In this document: positions 11,096 to 23,900 of the stretch, piece by piece
How positions within the stretch are numbered: the first letter of the stretch is position 1
Layout: every line of letters starts with the position of its first letter
Source of the DNA: Haemaphysalis longicornis
Taxonomy: Eukaryota > Arthropoda > Arachnida > Ixodida > Ixodidae
Assembly (NCBI GenBank): GCA_013339765.2
Contig: CM023457.1
Coordinates: forward strand, 56,891,013-56,955,012
Length of the DNA stretch: 64,000 nt
Direction: 5' to 3'
Made by a program: the position numbers and the translations under genes
Notes under the pieces: model-generated
Told to the model about the DNA's origin: nothing
The model's input: only the letters and a program-made list of their open reading frames with translations
Database searches by the model: none

Positions 11096-12749
11096 ATGGC
11101 GCGCCTAATTAATGAAATGTTAGAATATACTTGGTCACTTCAGCACAGATTGAATATGGTGTAACTTTGGCGCCAGACACCACCAGCTAGCGCTTTTTTC
11201 GGAACTCAAGAAACAGGCAAAGGGGCGTACGAGGGTAGTATGGCTAAAAGATGACAAAGGAACTACCAGGAGTCTTTGCAACTTCAATGGATTGAGAACA
11301 TTGCCTACCGGACATTGTAAAAACCTTCCGGCCTGCCCCATACGCGAGAACGTGTTACAAATGCCCGAGAACTTGCACTAAACGCCACGTCAAAGTTGTG
11401 AGAAAGGACATACTGAGTCAACACTGCCACAGCAGATCCACAGCAGAGAACTGTCACCATATCGGTGCCTTAATGGTGGCTAGGTTTGAGAAGCCAACCT
11501 TGTTATCCGGCTAAACTTTTAATTAAAGCGAGGGCCAATAATTAAGGCTGAAGTTTGGCGGTTTGTCAGCCCGCCTTCTCTACTTCGCAGGCCGTCGCAA
11601 ATTATCGACCCCACGAGCACCTGCGAATTGGACACGCGGTCAACTTTTCGGTTGACACGATAACAGCGCGAGGGAACGCAGGGTGTCCCCCCTCCTTCCC
11701 AGCCTTATAATGCCTCCGACTAAAATTAGCCCCCCAGATCTGAGCACCGAAAACGAGCTCGTTAGTCGAACACCTACGAGTCTGTTTAGGATTATCGATC
11801 GAAAGCTGACGAGGAAAAGTCAATGTGTCGTTCTGTAGCGCGGAGCATATACGAACACGCCATGTGTTCGTATGAGCTCGTAGAGCTTGTTAGTCGTCTG
11901 AACGAATCGACTGGGCTGTATACCTCGAAATTTTAAATTTCCCGCTGCGCCCGCGCACTCGGATGGGAACGCAAGGTTATTATGTAGAGACTTTTGCGTT
12001 TTGCGTGAGCAGGGTTTGGGAGGCCGGGAGAGGTGGTCGAAATACTTAGTCTGCCCGAGAAAGACGGGTTAAGAAGCACTCCCTTTTGCTGCCGACTGCA
12101 CATTTCGAAGCAATGCTTTCGTTGGCTCTTTTCTCGCTTGTACTGCTGCGCGCTGCTGCTGCTGCCTGCTGCTTTTGCGGTGGGCCCCTTTGAGTACGCG
12201 GCGTCAGAGCCTTCTATACTACGCGGCGTACGATAACGCACGCGTTCTCCTGTCTGGGCCGTCGGTGCCGCCGGGCAGCCTGCCGTTACTGGGGGTTGCA
12301 ACCTTGCCGAACGCACGCTGGTTTTTATTGATACCAGATATTCTGGCAACCTTTACGGCTCCTGTTTTTCCCAGAAAACGACGAAAACGTAAGGATTAAA
12401 GGGGGGAAAGGGTTACCCCAGATCCCGCTGACGACCCTTAAAACCACACTAGGGAGGGGAGGGGTTGGGGCGAGGCAGTTGATGTCCCCACCCGCGCTCT
12501 GCCCTTTAGGTAGAAAAGGGGGCTTCCCAAGGAGATTGGAACCTTGGAAGTATCCGTTGACCCTTGTATCTTCGCACTCGCCATCGGTCACCATTTCAAA
12601 AATCAGCAACTCGCAAGCAATATAACACAATCAGAATATGCCACCCCACGTCCATTTCAATTAGGGTGTGGCACGTTAAAAGCTTTGCTTTACTTTGCTT
12701 TACTGTGGAGGGTGGAATCCGTCACGTTCTTTTTAAACCGAGAGGTTTG
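11096..12749. other. Unassigned stretch with one perfect short palindrome
   Basis: ATACGAACAC (11849-11858) and GTGTTCGTAT (11864-11873) form a perfect 10-bp stem with a 5-base loop. Open frames at 11933-12399 overlap on both strands and carry no motif. A TTTGCTTTAC repeat lies near 12685. Confidence 0.4.
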
Positions 12750-13170
12750 CAAAGCGGAAGGTGTCCCAGTGGGGCCGATTGCGCCTGCCGGGAAACTAAT
12801 GCATTTCCCCATATACCAGTTCGTCGACTGAAAAGCCCAGGATAGGATCTCTGAACACACCGCGCGTAGGTGAAACCCGGCTTCCATTGCATTAAAATGG
12901 TTAATTTAAATTCGCGAAAAAGCAACGCTTCTAGATAGGAAAATTCACGCATCGATAGTAAAATGTACAACGGTATGCCTTTATCTCACCAACCACCTAT
13001 CGGTATGCCTTCGAATCGTCCGGAAACGCATTTACTTACGGCGCGAAAAATCGTCGCATGGGTTCGTATTCCGTGCGCGATTTCGGTCTTCGAAGATTTG
13101 ACGATCGATTGGACCCACTTCTAGCTTTCTCCTTCCCCCAACTTTCTGTTCGAAGGATGGTAAATTTTTT
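12750..13170 (-). repeat. Family A interspersed repeat, near-complete
   Basis: On the minus strand it follows the copies at 29540 and 50122 from end to end. It shares ACCATCCTTCGAACAGAAAG, a TCGATCGTCAAATCTTC block, ACGATTTTTCGCGC, CCGGGTTTCACC and CTTTTCAGTCGACGAACTGG, and ends in a CTTCCGCTTTGC block. It is clearly diverged from both. The function of the family is unknown. Confidence 0.7.
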
Positions 13171-14149
13171 GGAGCACCGTTAGTGGAGACGTTTTTATTT
13201 TGAAGAGAAGCCTGGCGAGCACACAATCTCCGTCACGAAGGCCCTTAGAAATGGTAGGTTTCTTCAAAACAAAGCCCAATAAAAATGGCTTACAAGTGGG
13301 GTTTTTGTTTCACATTTACAAGAACAGCCACTAATCAAATGCCATCTTCGACTTCACACTTGATGGCCAACCGTTGGTTCGGACATGCGTTCGCTGCCTC
13401 CAAGTCGAAAGAATAATTTATGACGATATGTTTATTTCACCATACAATATAGCAACGAGACAGAAGATAGGATTGCGCAAGGCTGTTACCGATGCTTTCG
13501 TTTTCCCGAACGCACCATTCTCGCGTTGCCTTTATCACTCGCATATGTGCAACTCTCTTCTCATGTTGAAGACGCTTAAGTAACTGCGAAGATAGCTGAC
13601 ATCGGCTGGGTTTTCAACGATATCGCATCGAAAGGTATGCGAGACGCAAGAACGTCACCCGCCCTAATTAACCCCTGTTGCTACAAATGGAGAAACGTGA
13701 TGAAGGCGGCGAAAAAACGACCTGGAAACATCGTGGTCAAGCGCTAAAGCTCTACTGTCTTCCAAAAACACACCACCTTCACGAATAGGTTGTTGGAAAG
13801 GCATTGTATAAGACGTTGCAGCGGAAAACAAATTTGCATTATATTCGGACGTTTTTTTTTTTTTAAAGCCTTTTTTTTCTGTAATGAGAAGGTCGCCTCA
13901 AGGCAGCGTTATGGTGTGCGTTGCGTCAGTGCTATAAAAATAGACAGTTAACAATGCTCACTGCTCCAGTAAATGTGACGCAATCGTGAGTTCACTCTTA
14001 CGTACCCGCCGCGGTGACTTCTAGCGGTTTTATAAACAAATAGTGCGTGGTAACGCGGTCCGCTTTGTGAGAGATGTGAAATCCTGCGGACAAAACGATC
14101 GGGGCCTGCCACGTATGCAGACCTTTCAGCGGCAAGTTTAGCCATCCAT
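13171..14149. other. Unassigned spacer
   Basis: No supported gene or RNA. A poly(T) tract lies near 13853. Confidence 0.45.
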
Positions 14150-14595
14150 CTGACGCGCAACAGCCGGGTCTCCGACGAAGGAGAAGGACGCCGGCTGTGC
14201 CGTTTCTCCACCTTGCACCAACAGTGCAAGCTGCTCCTATTCTTATTTTTTGTATTTTTTTGTGAGCTCCTCATGTACAGCAAGCCTACGTGGAAGCCTG
14301 GCCTACGCTCGGCGCCCCTCACAAGGCGCACGTTTACGCGCGCTCGGTATTTTTTTTGGGGATTTTTCTGGTAACGCTCGATGGCGGAATTGAAAGTTCA
14401 AACTGCTCAGCTGTTAAAAATACCGAGGGCATGTGAGCGCGCGTGTCGTGAGGGGAGCCGGCGTCGGCCAGGCTTGCGTGTACGCGTACGCTTTCTCCAC
14501 GTGAGGAGCTCGCAAAAAATACCAAGAAAAAAGAAAAAAATTGGTGCGCCTTGCTCTAGTTGGCAACAGAAAACACAGCAGAGATGGCGGCACCT
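14150..14595. repeat. Long inverted repeat (fold-back element)
   Basis: Arm 14253-14356 is the inverse of arm 14416-14520: AAAAATACCGAG starts one and, inverted, ends the other; GTGAGGGG, GGCCAGGCTT and GAGGAGCTC recur in order. The loop is about 60 bases. Weaker pairing extends outwards to about 14150 and 14595, where GCCTTGC and TTGGCAAC or TTGGTGCAA recur. RNA from it would fold into a hairpin of more than 100 bp. A fold-back MITE or an inverted duplication is likely. Open frames on both strands are incidental. Confidence 0.7.
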
Positions 14596-15834
14596 CTACT
14601 TTTTTTTCAACAACGCCAGGACCATGATTCCTTCCGCTCCCCTCAATCGTATTGCCTCGTAAAATGTTACGGGACTGTCATTAAATTAGCAAAACAAAAC
14701 TCTTCATTCTTTCGTTTCAGTAATTTTTAAACTCAATTGTCCATACCCTAATCTTGCGCTTGCTCGCAAGAATGAGTTCGACGTCGTTAGAGCGCAGCAA
14801 GAAGTCGAGGCAAGCGTTTTTGCGGGGCAAACATTTCGAGCATGGATATTTTGCAATATCAAAGAAAGGACTGCAATTTCTACAAACTGCACTTTCGGTA
14901 AGCAAATTGCTATGTTAGCCACTCCTTCACTGATTTTAGTTTTACCAGCACGTCGCATACTGGAGTTAGCCTAAATTATTTTTATCGGGCTTGCCGGGTA
15001 TTCCTAGTATCCGGGGCACGTACCTCTTTAAATACACAAGTTTTAAGCTGATAAGATTGCCAGAAAACAAACCACGGCTCCAATCTTCACGAAAGCTCGT
15101 CAGTTCTGTTTAGAACAAGACTTCTTAATAAGGATATATATTTTTACTGCCCCCCCCCCTTTTCTTACCAATCCCCTCCTGCCAGCTTCCATTTGTGCCC
15201 TTTGCAGCTATGCATGATCCCCATTCCGCCAGTTGGAATTAAGCAAAACCTAGTGCCTTCGGGGTATGGGATCATTACCAGAATCGCTCATCGAAGACAA
15301 AGGGGAGAAAAAATTCGCTGTCAAGTGATTTTTGACCCTCTCTTTCTACCTTTTCCGTCGTTAATACAATGTTTTATTTTACTCCCATTTTTTGTCTCCT
15401 TTCGTTCTAATCAACGCACGATATTTTGTTCGATCCGATTTGCAGTGCTGCGCATGAACGGGTTTTTCAATTTCGTCGTCTACAATCAGTCCAGGGCTGA
15501 CGTCTCACCATCACTGTTTTTTTTTTTTTTTTTTTGTCGTAATCGGCGTATGCACTTCTGCTTTTCAAAATGGCCGCGGCGAAGTTTTTGCCCCCATTTA
15601 ACAGACGCTACAGGCGATAGTGCAGCCACATGGGCAGAAACGGGACACTTTAGCGGTCTAATTTAGACTTCAAGTAATACCTCAGACTCAAATTGCGGGC
15701 ACGTTTTGTTTGCACTGCTGTTTCTTTGCTTAATTAGTTTTCTGAAAGGCGGCTTGGCAGACTTCTGAACAGTTTGGGCAGCAAAACCAAATGTACAAAT
15801 GAACGTGTCGGCATATCATTAAGCAAGAAAGGGC
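14596..15834. other. Unassigned spacer
   Basis: Contains a C run near 15151 and a T run of about 17 near 15520. The 157-codon plus-strand frame at 15193-15666 runs through the T run and shows no domain. Confidence 0.45.
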
Positions 15835-15859
15835 CGCGGAGAAAGAGGAGTAGAAACGC

Positions 15860-16979
15860 TTTATTTGCAAACTGAGTCTAAGGGAGAGGGCTGGCGGAGG
15901 ATGCGATGTTCCCCGCGACCTGGGCGGCCCGGTTGGTTAGTGCGAACTGCACTTCCGGGTCGGAGCTCTCCAGGGCCTGCTCCCAGTGTAAGGGGGAAGG
16001 AAAAGGGGGAAATGGGTCGTCTCGCAAAGGGAATGATAGCGGGTATCCGGTTGGAGACATTGAGGGTAAAGAGGCGAAGGGTAGAGGTTGAGGTTGATGC
16101 GGTGAAGGATAGCTTCGACAGGGGTTGTGTGGGTTTGAAATAGCCCCCAGTGGCGAGCGGCTTCGTGGGTGAGCGAAGGGTGTGGAGGAGGAGATATCCT
16201 GCGGAGGAGGCGGAATTGCTGGGTAATGTCCCGATACGAGACTAGAGCTCCCGGAAGCTGGGGGTGCCGCGGGTAGAGCCAAAAGAGGGCCTGCTCGGGT
16301 GACAAGTCCTCGAGCTGTACGGTGGGACGCCTCATTGGCTTCTGTTCCCGTGTGGGCCGGGGTCCACAGCAGAGCCACGGGGTGGGATGGTGTTCTGCGG
16401 GAGAGGATTTTGAGGGCGACTGGGGGAGTAGCACTGCAGAGAAGTTGAGAATTGCCGATTGAGAGTCCGAAAGGACGACTCGGGGTGTGGGAGACTGTAC
16501 TAGGGCGAGGGCGATAGCCGCCTCCTCCGCAGCGGTTGCTGATGTTGTATGTATTGTCAGTGGTCCAAGTGGAGAGGGGGGAGGCTGTCGAGCGACGAAA
16601 TGACGGCTGTGGCGAAAGCCGGCTTATCGTGGTAGCTAGCTGCGTCGACGTATAAATGATGCTGGGAGGGAGAGAATGTGCGCTGCAGATGTCTTGCCCT
16701 GGCCAGTCGGCGGTCGGCGTGGTGGTGGGGGTGCATATTGCGCGGCAGTGGGCGTACATGCAAGAGTTGGAGTAGCGTAGTGGGAATAAGGGAGGCTATA
16801 AGTGAGGGGAAGGGGGAGGTCAGGTGGGCCGCTGCGAGAAGGGCGCGGCCGGGATGCGTGCGCGATAGCCTGGCTATCTGGGCTGTGCGGTGGGCTTCGA
16901 TGATTTCATCGACGGTGTTGTAACTGCCCAGGGCTAATAGATGGCTGGTGGGGCGTTTGGGGGTATTGGGAAAGCGCAA
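15860..16979 (-). pseudogene. LINE ORF2, RNase H and C-terminal region
   Basis: After a linker with YNTVDEIIEAHRTAQIARL (about 16900), RNase H begins with HLYVDAASYHDKPAFATAV (first catalytic Asp) near 16650 and continues in another frame to VALLWTPAHTGTEANEASHR (a conserved His near the active site) around 16370. The C-terminal part reads HEAARHWGLFQTHTTPVEAI and ends in WEQALESSDPEVQFALTNRA at about 15900. The usual C-terminal CCHC finger is degenerate (PQCLQPDTRYHSLC). At least three frames are needed to read it. Confidence 0.75.
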
Positions 16980-17114
16980 CGTGGTAGATGCGTCGTAGTA
17001 GGCAGTCTAGTTTTGTTTTGTCGGAGGCGCTGAGTTTCCAGTCGGGAGGTAAAACGTAAAGCGAGAAGTACGAAGGAATGAAAATGTTGCAAGCGTTCAG
17101 GTTCGGAAATGCCG

Positions 17115-18466
17115 TTACGCCGTGTGGTCATTCTTCTTAGGAGGTTGAGTGTTTGAAGTACGTGCGATCGGAGTATAGTTAAGGTTGCCGCGTTGCCCCG
17201 GTTGGCCTGAATGGTGAGACATTGCACGCGGAGGGAGGAGACATGAGGGACGACGTGGTTGTCGACGTAAACTGTGATGGGGGGTTCCGGTGGGGGGGGG
17301 TTGCATGCCAGGGGGGTACAAAAGAAGTAGCTCGGATTTGTGCGAGAAGCAGTGGAGGCCTAATTGAGAAGCAGTTGCTTGGACAATATCTGCGCCTTGC
17401 TGGAGTGTGTGTTCGATTAAAGCATCGCTACTTGATTTGACCCATAACGTAATAACGTCTGCATAGATATAGGTGTGGAGATTTGTGATGGAGGACACGG
17501 TGGTCGCCATGGGGATCATTGACAGATTGAAAAGAAGAGGAGATATTACCGAACCCTGAGGTGTGCCTATTGTGGGGAAGAGGAAGTTGGAGGTTTGGAG
17601 CGTCTGAATCGTAGAGTGCCCGTGCGCTCACGAAGAAAGGAGGAGATTTAAGAGTAGGTACGCGCACCGAGTCCAAGAGAGTTTATAGAGTTAAGAATGG
17701 CTACGTGAGAGACGTTGTCGAATGCTTTGTGGAAATCAAGTTCCAGGATGGCCGAGGTGTCCGCCTTGGAAGGGTTAGCTATAATGTCATGATAGAGTTG
17801 AAAGTGCGTATCCTGTACGGACAGCACTTGGCGAAATCCAGTAAGACTGTGTGGGAGCAAGTCATGGGTTTCGAGGTAGGTGGTGATCCGCGTGTTGATA
17901 TGCGCGAGCGGTTTTCCAAGACAAGAGGTGCGTGATATCGGGCGGAGGTGCTCCAATGTAATAGCTTTATGGGGTTCGCAAATTAATGAGATGTCAGCAT
18001 GCCGCCACGTTGATGGGAGCGTGCCTCGAGACCAGTGGTGATTGCAGAGGGCTGTGAGGGAATCTATTTTATGGTCGGTAAGTTGTCGCAAGATCCTTTT
18101 GGTGACCTTGTCGGAGCCGGGAGTGGTTTGTCGACGTAGTTGGAATATAGCGTGCCTGACCTCAGCGACAGTGATGTCCTGGTCGAGGGAAACATTCGGA
18201 ATTTCGGAGTAATGGGGAAGGGAAGGGTGCTTCGATGAGGAATTGGGAATGTACATGGATCGAAGCTTGTCAAGAAGCTCAGCGGACGTGCCTGGGTAAT
18301 TGTTTATAAGCGAGTGCAGGCGAGTACTTGTGATGGTTTTAGACCAACTATGGTCGATGAAGTGGCGGTGGAGGGCCCAGGTCTTTTTCATGGAAAGGCC
18401 TCCCCGCATGTCGTCGAAGATCTGATACCAGTGAGTCTGAGCAAGTTTGGTAGCATGAGAATGCAT
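17115..18466 (-). pseudogene. LINE ORF2, reverse transcriptase domain with YADV motif
   Basis: The RT copies element RNA into DNA at the nicked target. Segment 17648-18466 has finger motifs TPGSDKVTKRIL and LEHLRPISRTSCLGK, LTGFRQVLSVQD, and the palm motif AILELDFHKAFDNVSH with its catalytic Asp. Then the frame shifts, and at 17454-17465 the second palm motif reads YADV (GAC GTT) followed by ITLWV, where YADD is expected. The second catalytic Asp is thus Val. The thumb-side HKSELLLLYPPG follows. At least two frameshifts lie between 17420 and 17680. Loss of this Asp is expected to abolish RT activity. Confidence 0.8.
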
Positions 18467-18657
18467 GCAAACTTGTAGGTGACCAAGTTTGCGCTTGAGC
18501 GCCCTTGGGCATTATCAGGAGTGCCAGCGCATTTCGATACTGCGGTAGGCTTCCCACAGAGGGAGGAGATGGGAATCCGCATGTCTCGATGTCAACGGGT
18601 TTGTCCTGACGGTGTTTTATGTCCGTGATATCACGAATCCATTGCTCGAGCGCGCCT

Positions 18658-19521
18658 TCATGGAAGTGAGTGCGTAGCAGGTAGGGTAGCACAGTCAGTA
18701 CGGAACGCTTCCCAATCAGGGATGTGTTGGGATGGTGGCATGTGGGCAAATTGATGGGTAAGATGGAGTGTGGTTTGAATAATATAATGATCACTACCCA
18801 GGGTGTCCGGAAGGGTTTGCCAGGACACTTTTGGTCCTCGATACGAGAAGGTAAGGTCGGGGGTGGTGTCCCGTTGAACACTGTTGCCTATGCGGGTAGG
18901 GGTTCGGGGGTCTGTTTCTAAGGTGAGGCGGAGGTTGTGTGAAACTTCCCAAAGTAGACGGCCATTGCGCGTGGTACGAGTGTAACCCCACGGTAAGTGT
19001 GGAGAGTTAAAATCGCCAACAATAATTAAGGGTTGGGCGCCGACAGTGCGAATAGCGTGCGTGAAGAGGGTGTGGAAGTTTTGATGTCGTTTGGGTGTGC
19101 TGTAAATATTTAGGATGTATATCGAAGATTGTGAGGGCTTGCAAGGCATAATGGTTATTACAAGGTGTGGTATGGTGCTGACGGGGAGTGACTTGACGCC
19201 AGCCCGCAAGTGGCGTTGTACCAGGGTAGCTACAGTGGGAAAGCGGGGGCCTTGGAAGGACTGATACCCGCAGAGTTTGGTGGCAGGGCGTGCTTCCTGC
19301 AGTGAAATGACAGCTGGGGGTGTAGGAGTAGATGTGTTGTATGCCTGGAGGGTAGCGCATTTGGCTTGGAAACCTCTGTAGTTCCATTGCCATAGTACGA
19401 AAGATTTAGAGGCTGGCATCAGGTTCGGGTTACATGGGTAAAGGTACACTGGAGGGCGCAGTAGACGCGAGAACCTGGGAGTTGGATGGGAGCAGTTCCT
19501 TGATACAAGGGAGGAGCTCAT
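18658..19521 (-). pseudogene. LINE ORF2, endonuclease domain
   Basis: An APE-type endonuclease nicks target DNA to prime reverse transcription. A continuous frame of 287 codons carries WQWNYRGFQAK (N-terminal Asn), VISLQEARP (the metal-binding Glu), LNIYSTP, IIVGDFNSPHLPWG (the catalytic D-x-N) and a GSDHYII near the end (the final Asp-His), all in the expected order. The catalytic residues therefore look intact in this domain, the best-preserved part of the element. The frame is lost after about 18660 and continues in another frame toward the RT. Confidence 0.85.
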
Positions 19522-19543
19522 TGTGTAGGCTTGTAATGGAGTC

Positions 19544-20983
19544 CTACATGACTGTTTGGGAGGCGATAAGGGAGTTGTAAAGGTGTAGGTATTCTAGCCT
19601 CTGCGCTTGGAGGGCTCCCGCTAGGACAGGGGGAAGGGGAGTCGGGGTAGTGGGAGGGTCGTCTTGGGGGGCCTTGCGCTTGGTGGGAGGCGGTAGGTGC
19701 GCGTTGCTGTCCGTAGATGTAATGTGAGTGTCTGGCGAGGAAGGTTTTCCGAGGGTGAGCTCTTGATTTTGTCGCCGGAGAGTCTCATTTTCTTGGCGAT
19801 GCCTGAGAACTTCCGCACGAAGATTGCGTATTTCAGCTAAAAGGGGTGCGTCAGTAAGGAAGACGTTCGGCGTGGAGGGGGTGTAGTAACGGGGGCAGAT
19901 GGTGCTTGTGGAAGCCGGCCCTGGGAGCTCACCTGTACTATAGATATCGATGATGTGGTGTCTCGAGGCTGTCGGACGGCCTTGCTGTAGGTCTCTCCGC
20001 CAGCAGAAGAAACAGGGGAGGAAAGTGGCTTGCTGTCGGTAGTGCACGCAGGAGTTTTTGACACTTGAACTTGCGCATCGCGAAGCAGGGAGGGTGGCCT
20101 CTGCGGGCGGCGCGGTTGAAATTGTTTGGTGCATCCAGCAGCTCCCGTGAGGTGATTCTCACCGCATAAGACGCACGTGGGGGTGCATGGGTGTTGTTCC
20201 GTAGGGGAGACGGTGCCGCAGGTGGCGCAGCAGAGTGCGGGAGGAAGACGTGGACATATATCCTTGCGATGGCTGGGTGTCCAGCAGTTTTAGCAGGCTT
20301 CTGTCTTGCGCTTGCACGGGTAGCAGCGAAGAAGGGCGGCCCGGTATCGAACCCTAAAGGGGACTACGGTGCCACTGAAGAGGGCTTGTACTAAGGTGGA
20401 GGGGTGGCCTCGACACTTAGCGCCGAGGATTTGGAGGGCTGGGTTGTATTTGATGAGGCTGCGCAGGATGCTGTCGGTGGAGTCCGTGGGAGGGATGTCG
20501 AAGATGGGCACAGTGGTGGTGTTCTATGGAGGTGGAATGTGGTTGGTCAGCGGGAATATTGTGCCATTGAACGCAAGAGACGTAAGTGAGAGGTATTATT
20601 GGGCACGGTTTTCGGAGGGAGTGCTTCGAGGAGTGGAGCGGTAGTGGATGCGAATTTGATCCTCGACGGTGGTTAGAATTGGCCTGAGACTGAATCGCAT
20701 CGGTGAGCTGGGCAGTTGACACGCTGTGGAGCGCTAGGCCACCCTGCGGGCGTAGAATGACCTTGATGTCATCGTCGGCAGGAATCGCCAATGGGGTGCG
20801 CTTTGCGTTAGGACGCTTGGGCCTATTCGCTTGTTGGTCGGTGGTCGGCGCGGAATGTTCGCCGGAGAGGGCGGCGTGGTTGGCGAGTTGGCGGACTGCT
20901 GGCGATGCTTGCGACGTATGCAGACCAGCCGGGTTCGTCGAGTTCTTCGGGAGTGCGGCGCGGCCTTCTACGGCGCACTCCAT
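19544..20983 (-). pseudogene. LINE ORF1: gag-like RNA-binding protein
   Basis: ORF1 products bind the element RNA in a ribonucleoprotein. From the N-terminus the pieces are: a leader with a PADDDIKVILRPQGGL motif (about 20750); a central domain ending in PIFDIPPTDSTDSILRSLI and AKCRGHPSTL (20380-20500); zinc knuckles CYPCKRKTEAC-stop-NCWTPSHRKDIC, CCATCGTVS and CVLCGENHLTGAAGC (20160-20320); and a coiled coil LLAEIRNLRAEVLRHRQENE near 19800. The in-frame stop at about 20290 lies inside the first knuckle region. The frame also shifts near 20550 and near 19860. The last segment ends at 19544, just before ORF2. Confidence 0.75.
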
Positions 20984-21060
20984 GTTGGCAGAGGGAGTGT
21001 GGGCGCACGTGCCGTTAGGGTGCGTGCCCAGGGACGCTGTTGGGGCGCGTGGGAAGTGAG

Positions 21061-22075
21061 GGGGACGCGGTGTAGCTTGCGAAAAAGCTGCGCAGCTAGT
21101 GATGTGCCGGCGTTCTGGCTAGCGTGAAGTGGAGCTGGTCTCGAAGAATGGGTTGTCGCTCAGGAAATCTTGATTCCGCTCCCGTTGGGTGGTATCGAAG
21201 AGAAGTGGGTGGGAGCTGAATCGAGAGGTTGTAATTCTGGGTGGCTGCAGCGTCGCATAAAGCTCATCAGGCTACAAAAAGCGGACAAAACTGGGGCGCC
21301 GATCTTCTCGGCCACCTGGTTGCGATCCAAGTGACACGGAGTTATCGTAGTATAGGCTTCATCTTTTTTATTTGCCAGGAGCAATAACTTCGTATGTCTA
21401 CCCTTTGGTCAGCTTATTCCAAAAAACATGGCCCGATCGCTCCGTTTCCTTCGTGCGACGATAGTTGATGGCGCTAGCATAGTTTCTATGCTGTTCTCAT
21501 TCGTCTAAAAACACGCGGCGCAAAAGGCTCAATCTCTATGCCAGCGCTCTGTCTCCCCTAATTGACAATCAACAATAGACAACACTGCAAACTATCCCTT
21601 CGTTGTATGCCAATTTCTCTGTCTTATTTTCTGCGTGCAGATTTTATCTGTCGCCTCTGCTTTTAACAAATTTTTTTGCACGTATATTCTTGTATGTTGG
21701 AGTATGAACCGACCGGACTTAAACGTTTAGATTTGGCGGCTGAGTATCAGACGTTTGCTCAGATTTTAGTTCACCTTGGTCGCGAGGCTGAATCGAGTCA
21801 CAGACAGACAGATAGACCGAATTTGTCTGTTTTAGTAGCCCAAGAAAGACTATCGTCTTTAAAACGTAGAAAATATCGAAGAGCTTTCAAATATTCCCCC
21901 ACTGGGAGGTAATATGGGCAGGAGTTACATTGTGCGGGCCAGCTATAAAAAAAAATGTGCAGTGGCTTAGCTCGGCTTTGCCAGGATATACATAGCGTGA
22001 GCTACGGTTAAGCTGGTTATTCTTAGGTTTCCTGGTTGTCTAGGATTAGCTGATAATCATGCTTACTGCTGTAAA
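21061..22075. other. Unassigned spacer beyond the LINE 5' end
   Basis: No gene recognised. The first 100 bases may still be LINE 5' UTR, since GC content falls only after about 21150. Confidence 0.45.
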
Positions 22076-22390
22076 GTGATAACTATCTAATCCAATCCAA
22101 TCCAGTCCAGTCACTGCCCTTCGCGCATGCGCAGCACCGCTCTCCAGGAGCCACGCAAAACGGCTATCAAGCGGCTCCGGCGCACCGTCAGACTTGGCTA
22201 CTGCGCAACGGAGGCGCACAGCTGGAAACGCGCGGGCGCAAGTGCGTCTGCCGCGGCTATGACATCACTCCTCTGGAATGGGCAGACCGGCGAACGAGCA
22301 GACCCAATTCTGTACACCCCCGTACTCAGATCGGATTGTATTTCCAATCCGATCCAATCCAATCCAATTTAATCCAATCCAATTCAAGCT
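22076..22390 (+). repeat. AATCC microsatellites around a CpG-rich block
   Basis: Short AATCC/AGTCC runs at 22091-22113 and AATCC/GATCC runs at 22338-22386 flank about 220 bases rich in CpG (CGCATGCGCAGCACCGC, GGCGCACAGCTGG). Two similar simple repeats on either side suggest an inserted unit with pentamer tails, or local slippage. Small frames inside have no motif. Confidence 0.5.
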
Positions 22391-23575
22391 CCTCGCGCTT
22401 CGAGGTCCACGCGAAACTGCTCAACCTCGCGGCCAGTGTAGCTTACGCTACAAAATAGTTATCAGTTTGTTAACGGTAGTGTAGTATTCCACTGATACTA
22501 CTAAAACGAACTTTGGTCCCACTACAATAGCCCAGTGATGTTTCTTGACGATGGCTTCGATCAGCGGCTACGAATCGCGCAAACAAGACTCTGCGGCGTA
22601 ACACACCAATCGCCGGATGGCGGCTGGGGAGACGACGGGGAGGTTTTGCTTCCTATAATTCCCTTAAGGACGCCACAACACTTTTTCAAGCTTTATTGAA
22701 ATCCTAAATGCTTGCAGAACGCAGTCAACCAACCCATCCAGCACTTATACTAGTGGTGGCAAAGTACCTCAGCCAAAGACTACTGCTCTATGTTCATCAG
22801 ATGACTTGGAAGCCTGCTCAAAAAATGTTTCGCTCGCTTGCCTTCTTGACATACTTCGACCACTGGAAATACGTAACTACAACGGTGTACCGGCTACTGG
22901 CCGGCTTTTCCTATGTTTAAGCAATGAACTTAATCGATAGCTGCTTTAAAATGAAGGCCACACGAGCAAAGCAGACACGGAATGCGTATCTGCTGCGACG
23001 AGCAAATCACGCGGTGTCGCTCCGTGTTGGCAGCAAGTAGTGAAAGCGTTTATCGGAAGTGTTGCACAGTCTCTCTTTTCTATCAATCACATGTTTGATA
23101 ATTATGTTTAAACTGATATTATTGTTATAAAGAGAGAGAAACTTTTTAATTAACCAAGATTCTGCTTTTTTTTAATAAAAATAAATCGGTACGAAGAAAA
23201 GTTCCTCCCACTCTAGTCCTAGAAAGGTTTCGTTTTCTTTCGAATACCCTACCGAGCCCCATTTCTTGTTTCAGACGTCCCAAAGCTAATGTCTGCTTGC
23301 TGACTTGATCGTATGTAGTTCTGTACTCGGTCGTACATAGATAAAAACCAGCGAGAGACAGGCGTAACACCGCCAATTACTAATTACTCGGCCCTCTCCG
23401 TAGAGGCCGCGGAAAGGCGGCAGTAGGCGGCGCAGCAGTCGCGCGCATCATGTTCTTCTGGACATTTATGGTGACAAGACAAGGGCGTCCAACGCAAAAA
23501 AAAAAAGAGAAAACGAAACAAATACAGTGCATTAGGTACAAAATAACTTAAGCGTTACTACCACTTTCGGAAAGC
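22391..23575. other. Unassigned spacer
   Basis: No supported gene. CCTCGCGCTTCGAGG at about 22392 is a short palindrome. Frames at 22708-22920 and 23146-23376 show no domain. Confidence 0.45.

Positions 23576-23900
<325 letters not shown>

Larger units (their letters stand above)
15835..21060 (-). mobile_element. Nearly full-length non-LTR retrotransposon (I-like, with RNase H)
   Basis: About 5.2 kb on the minus strand holds ORF1 (zinc knuckles and coiled coil, 19544-20983) and ORF2 (APE endonuclease, reverse transcriptase, RNase H and C-terminal region, 15860-19521) in the standard order for non-LTR retrotransposons. A polyadenylation-type AATAAA lies at about 15858-15866 just after the coding end. 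The sequence is GC-rich and differs from the AT-richer flanks. Several frameshifts, a stop in the ORF1 zinc-knuckle region and an altered RT motif make it inactive. Exact ends and target-site duplications were not found. The I-like label rests on domain order and on related tick sequences as I recall them. Confidence 0.85.

Noticed and set aside
15193..15666. A 157-codon frame
   Set aside because: It spans a T run and has no domain or repeat support.
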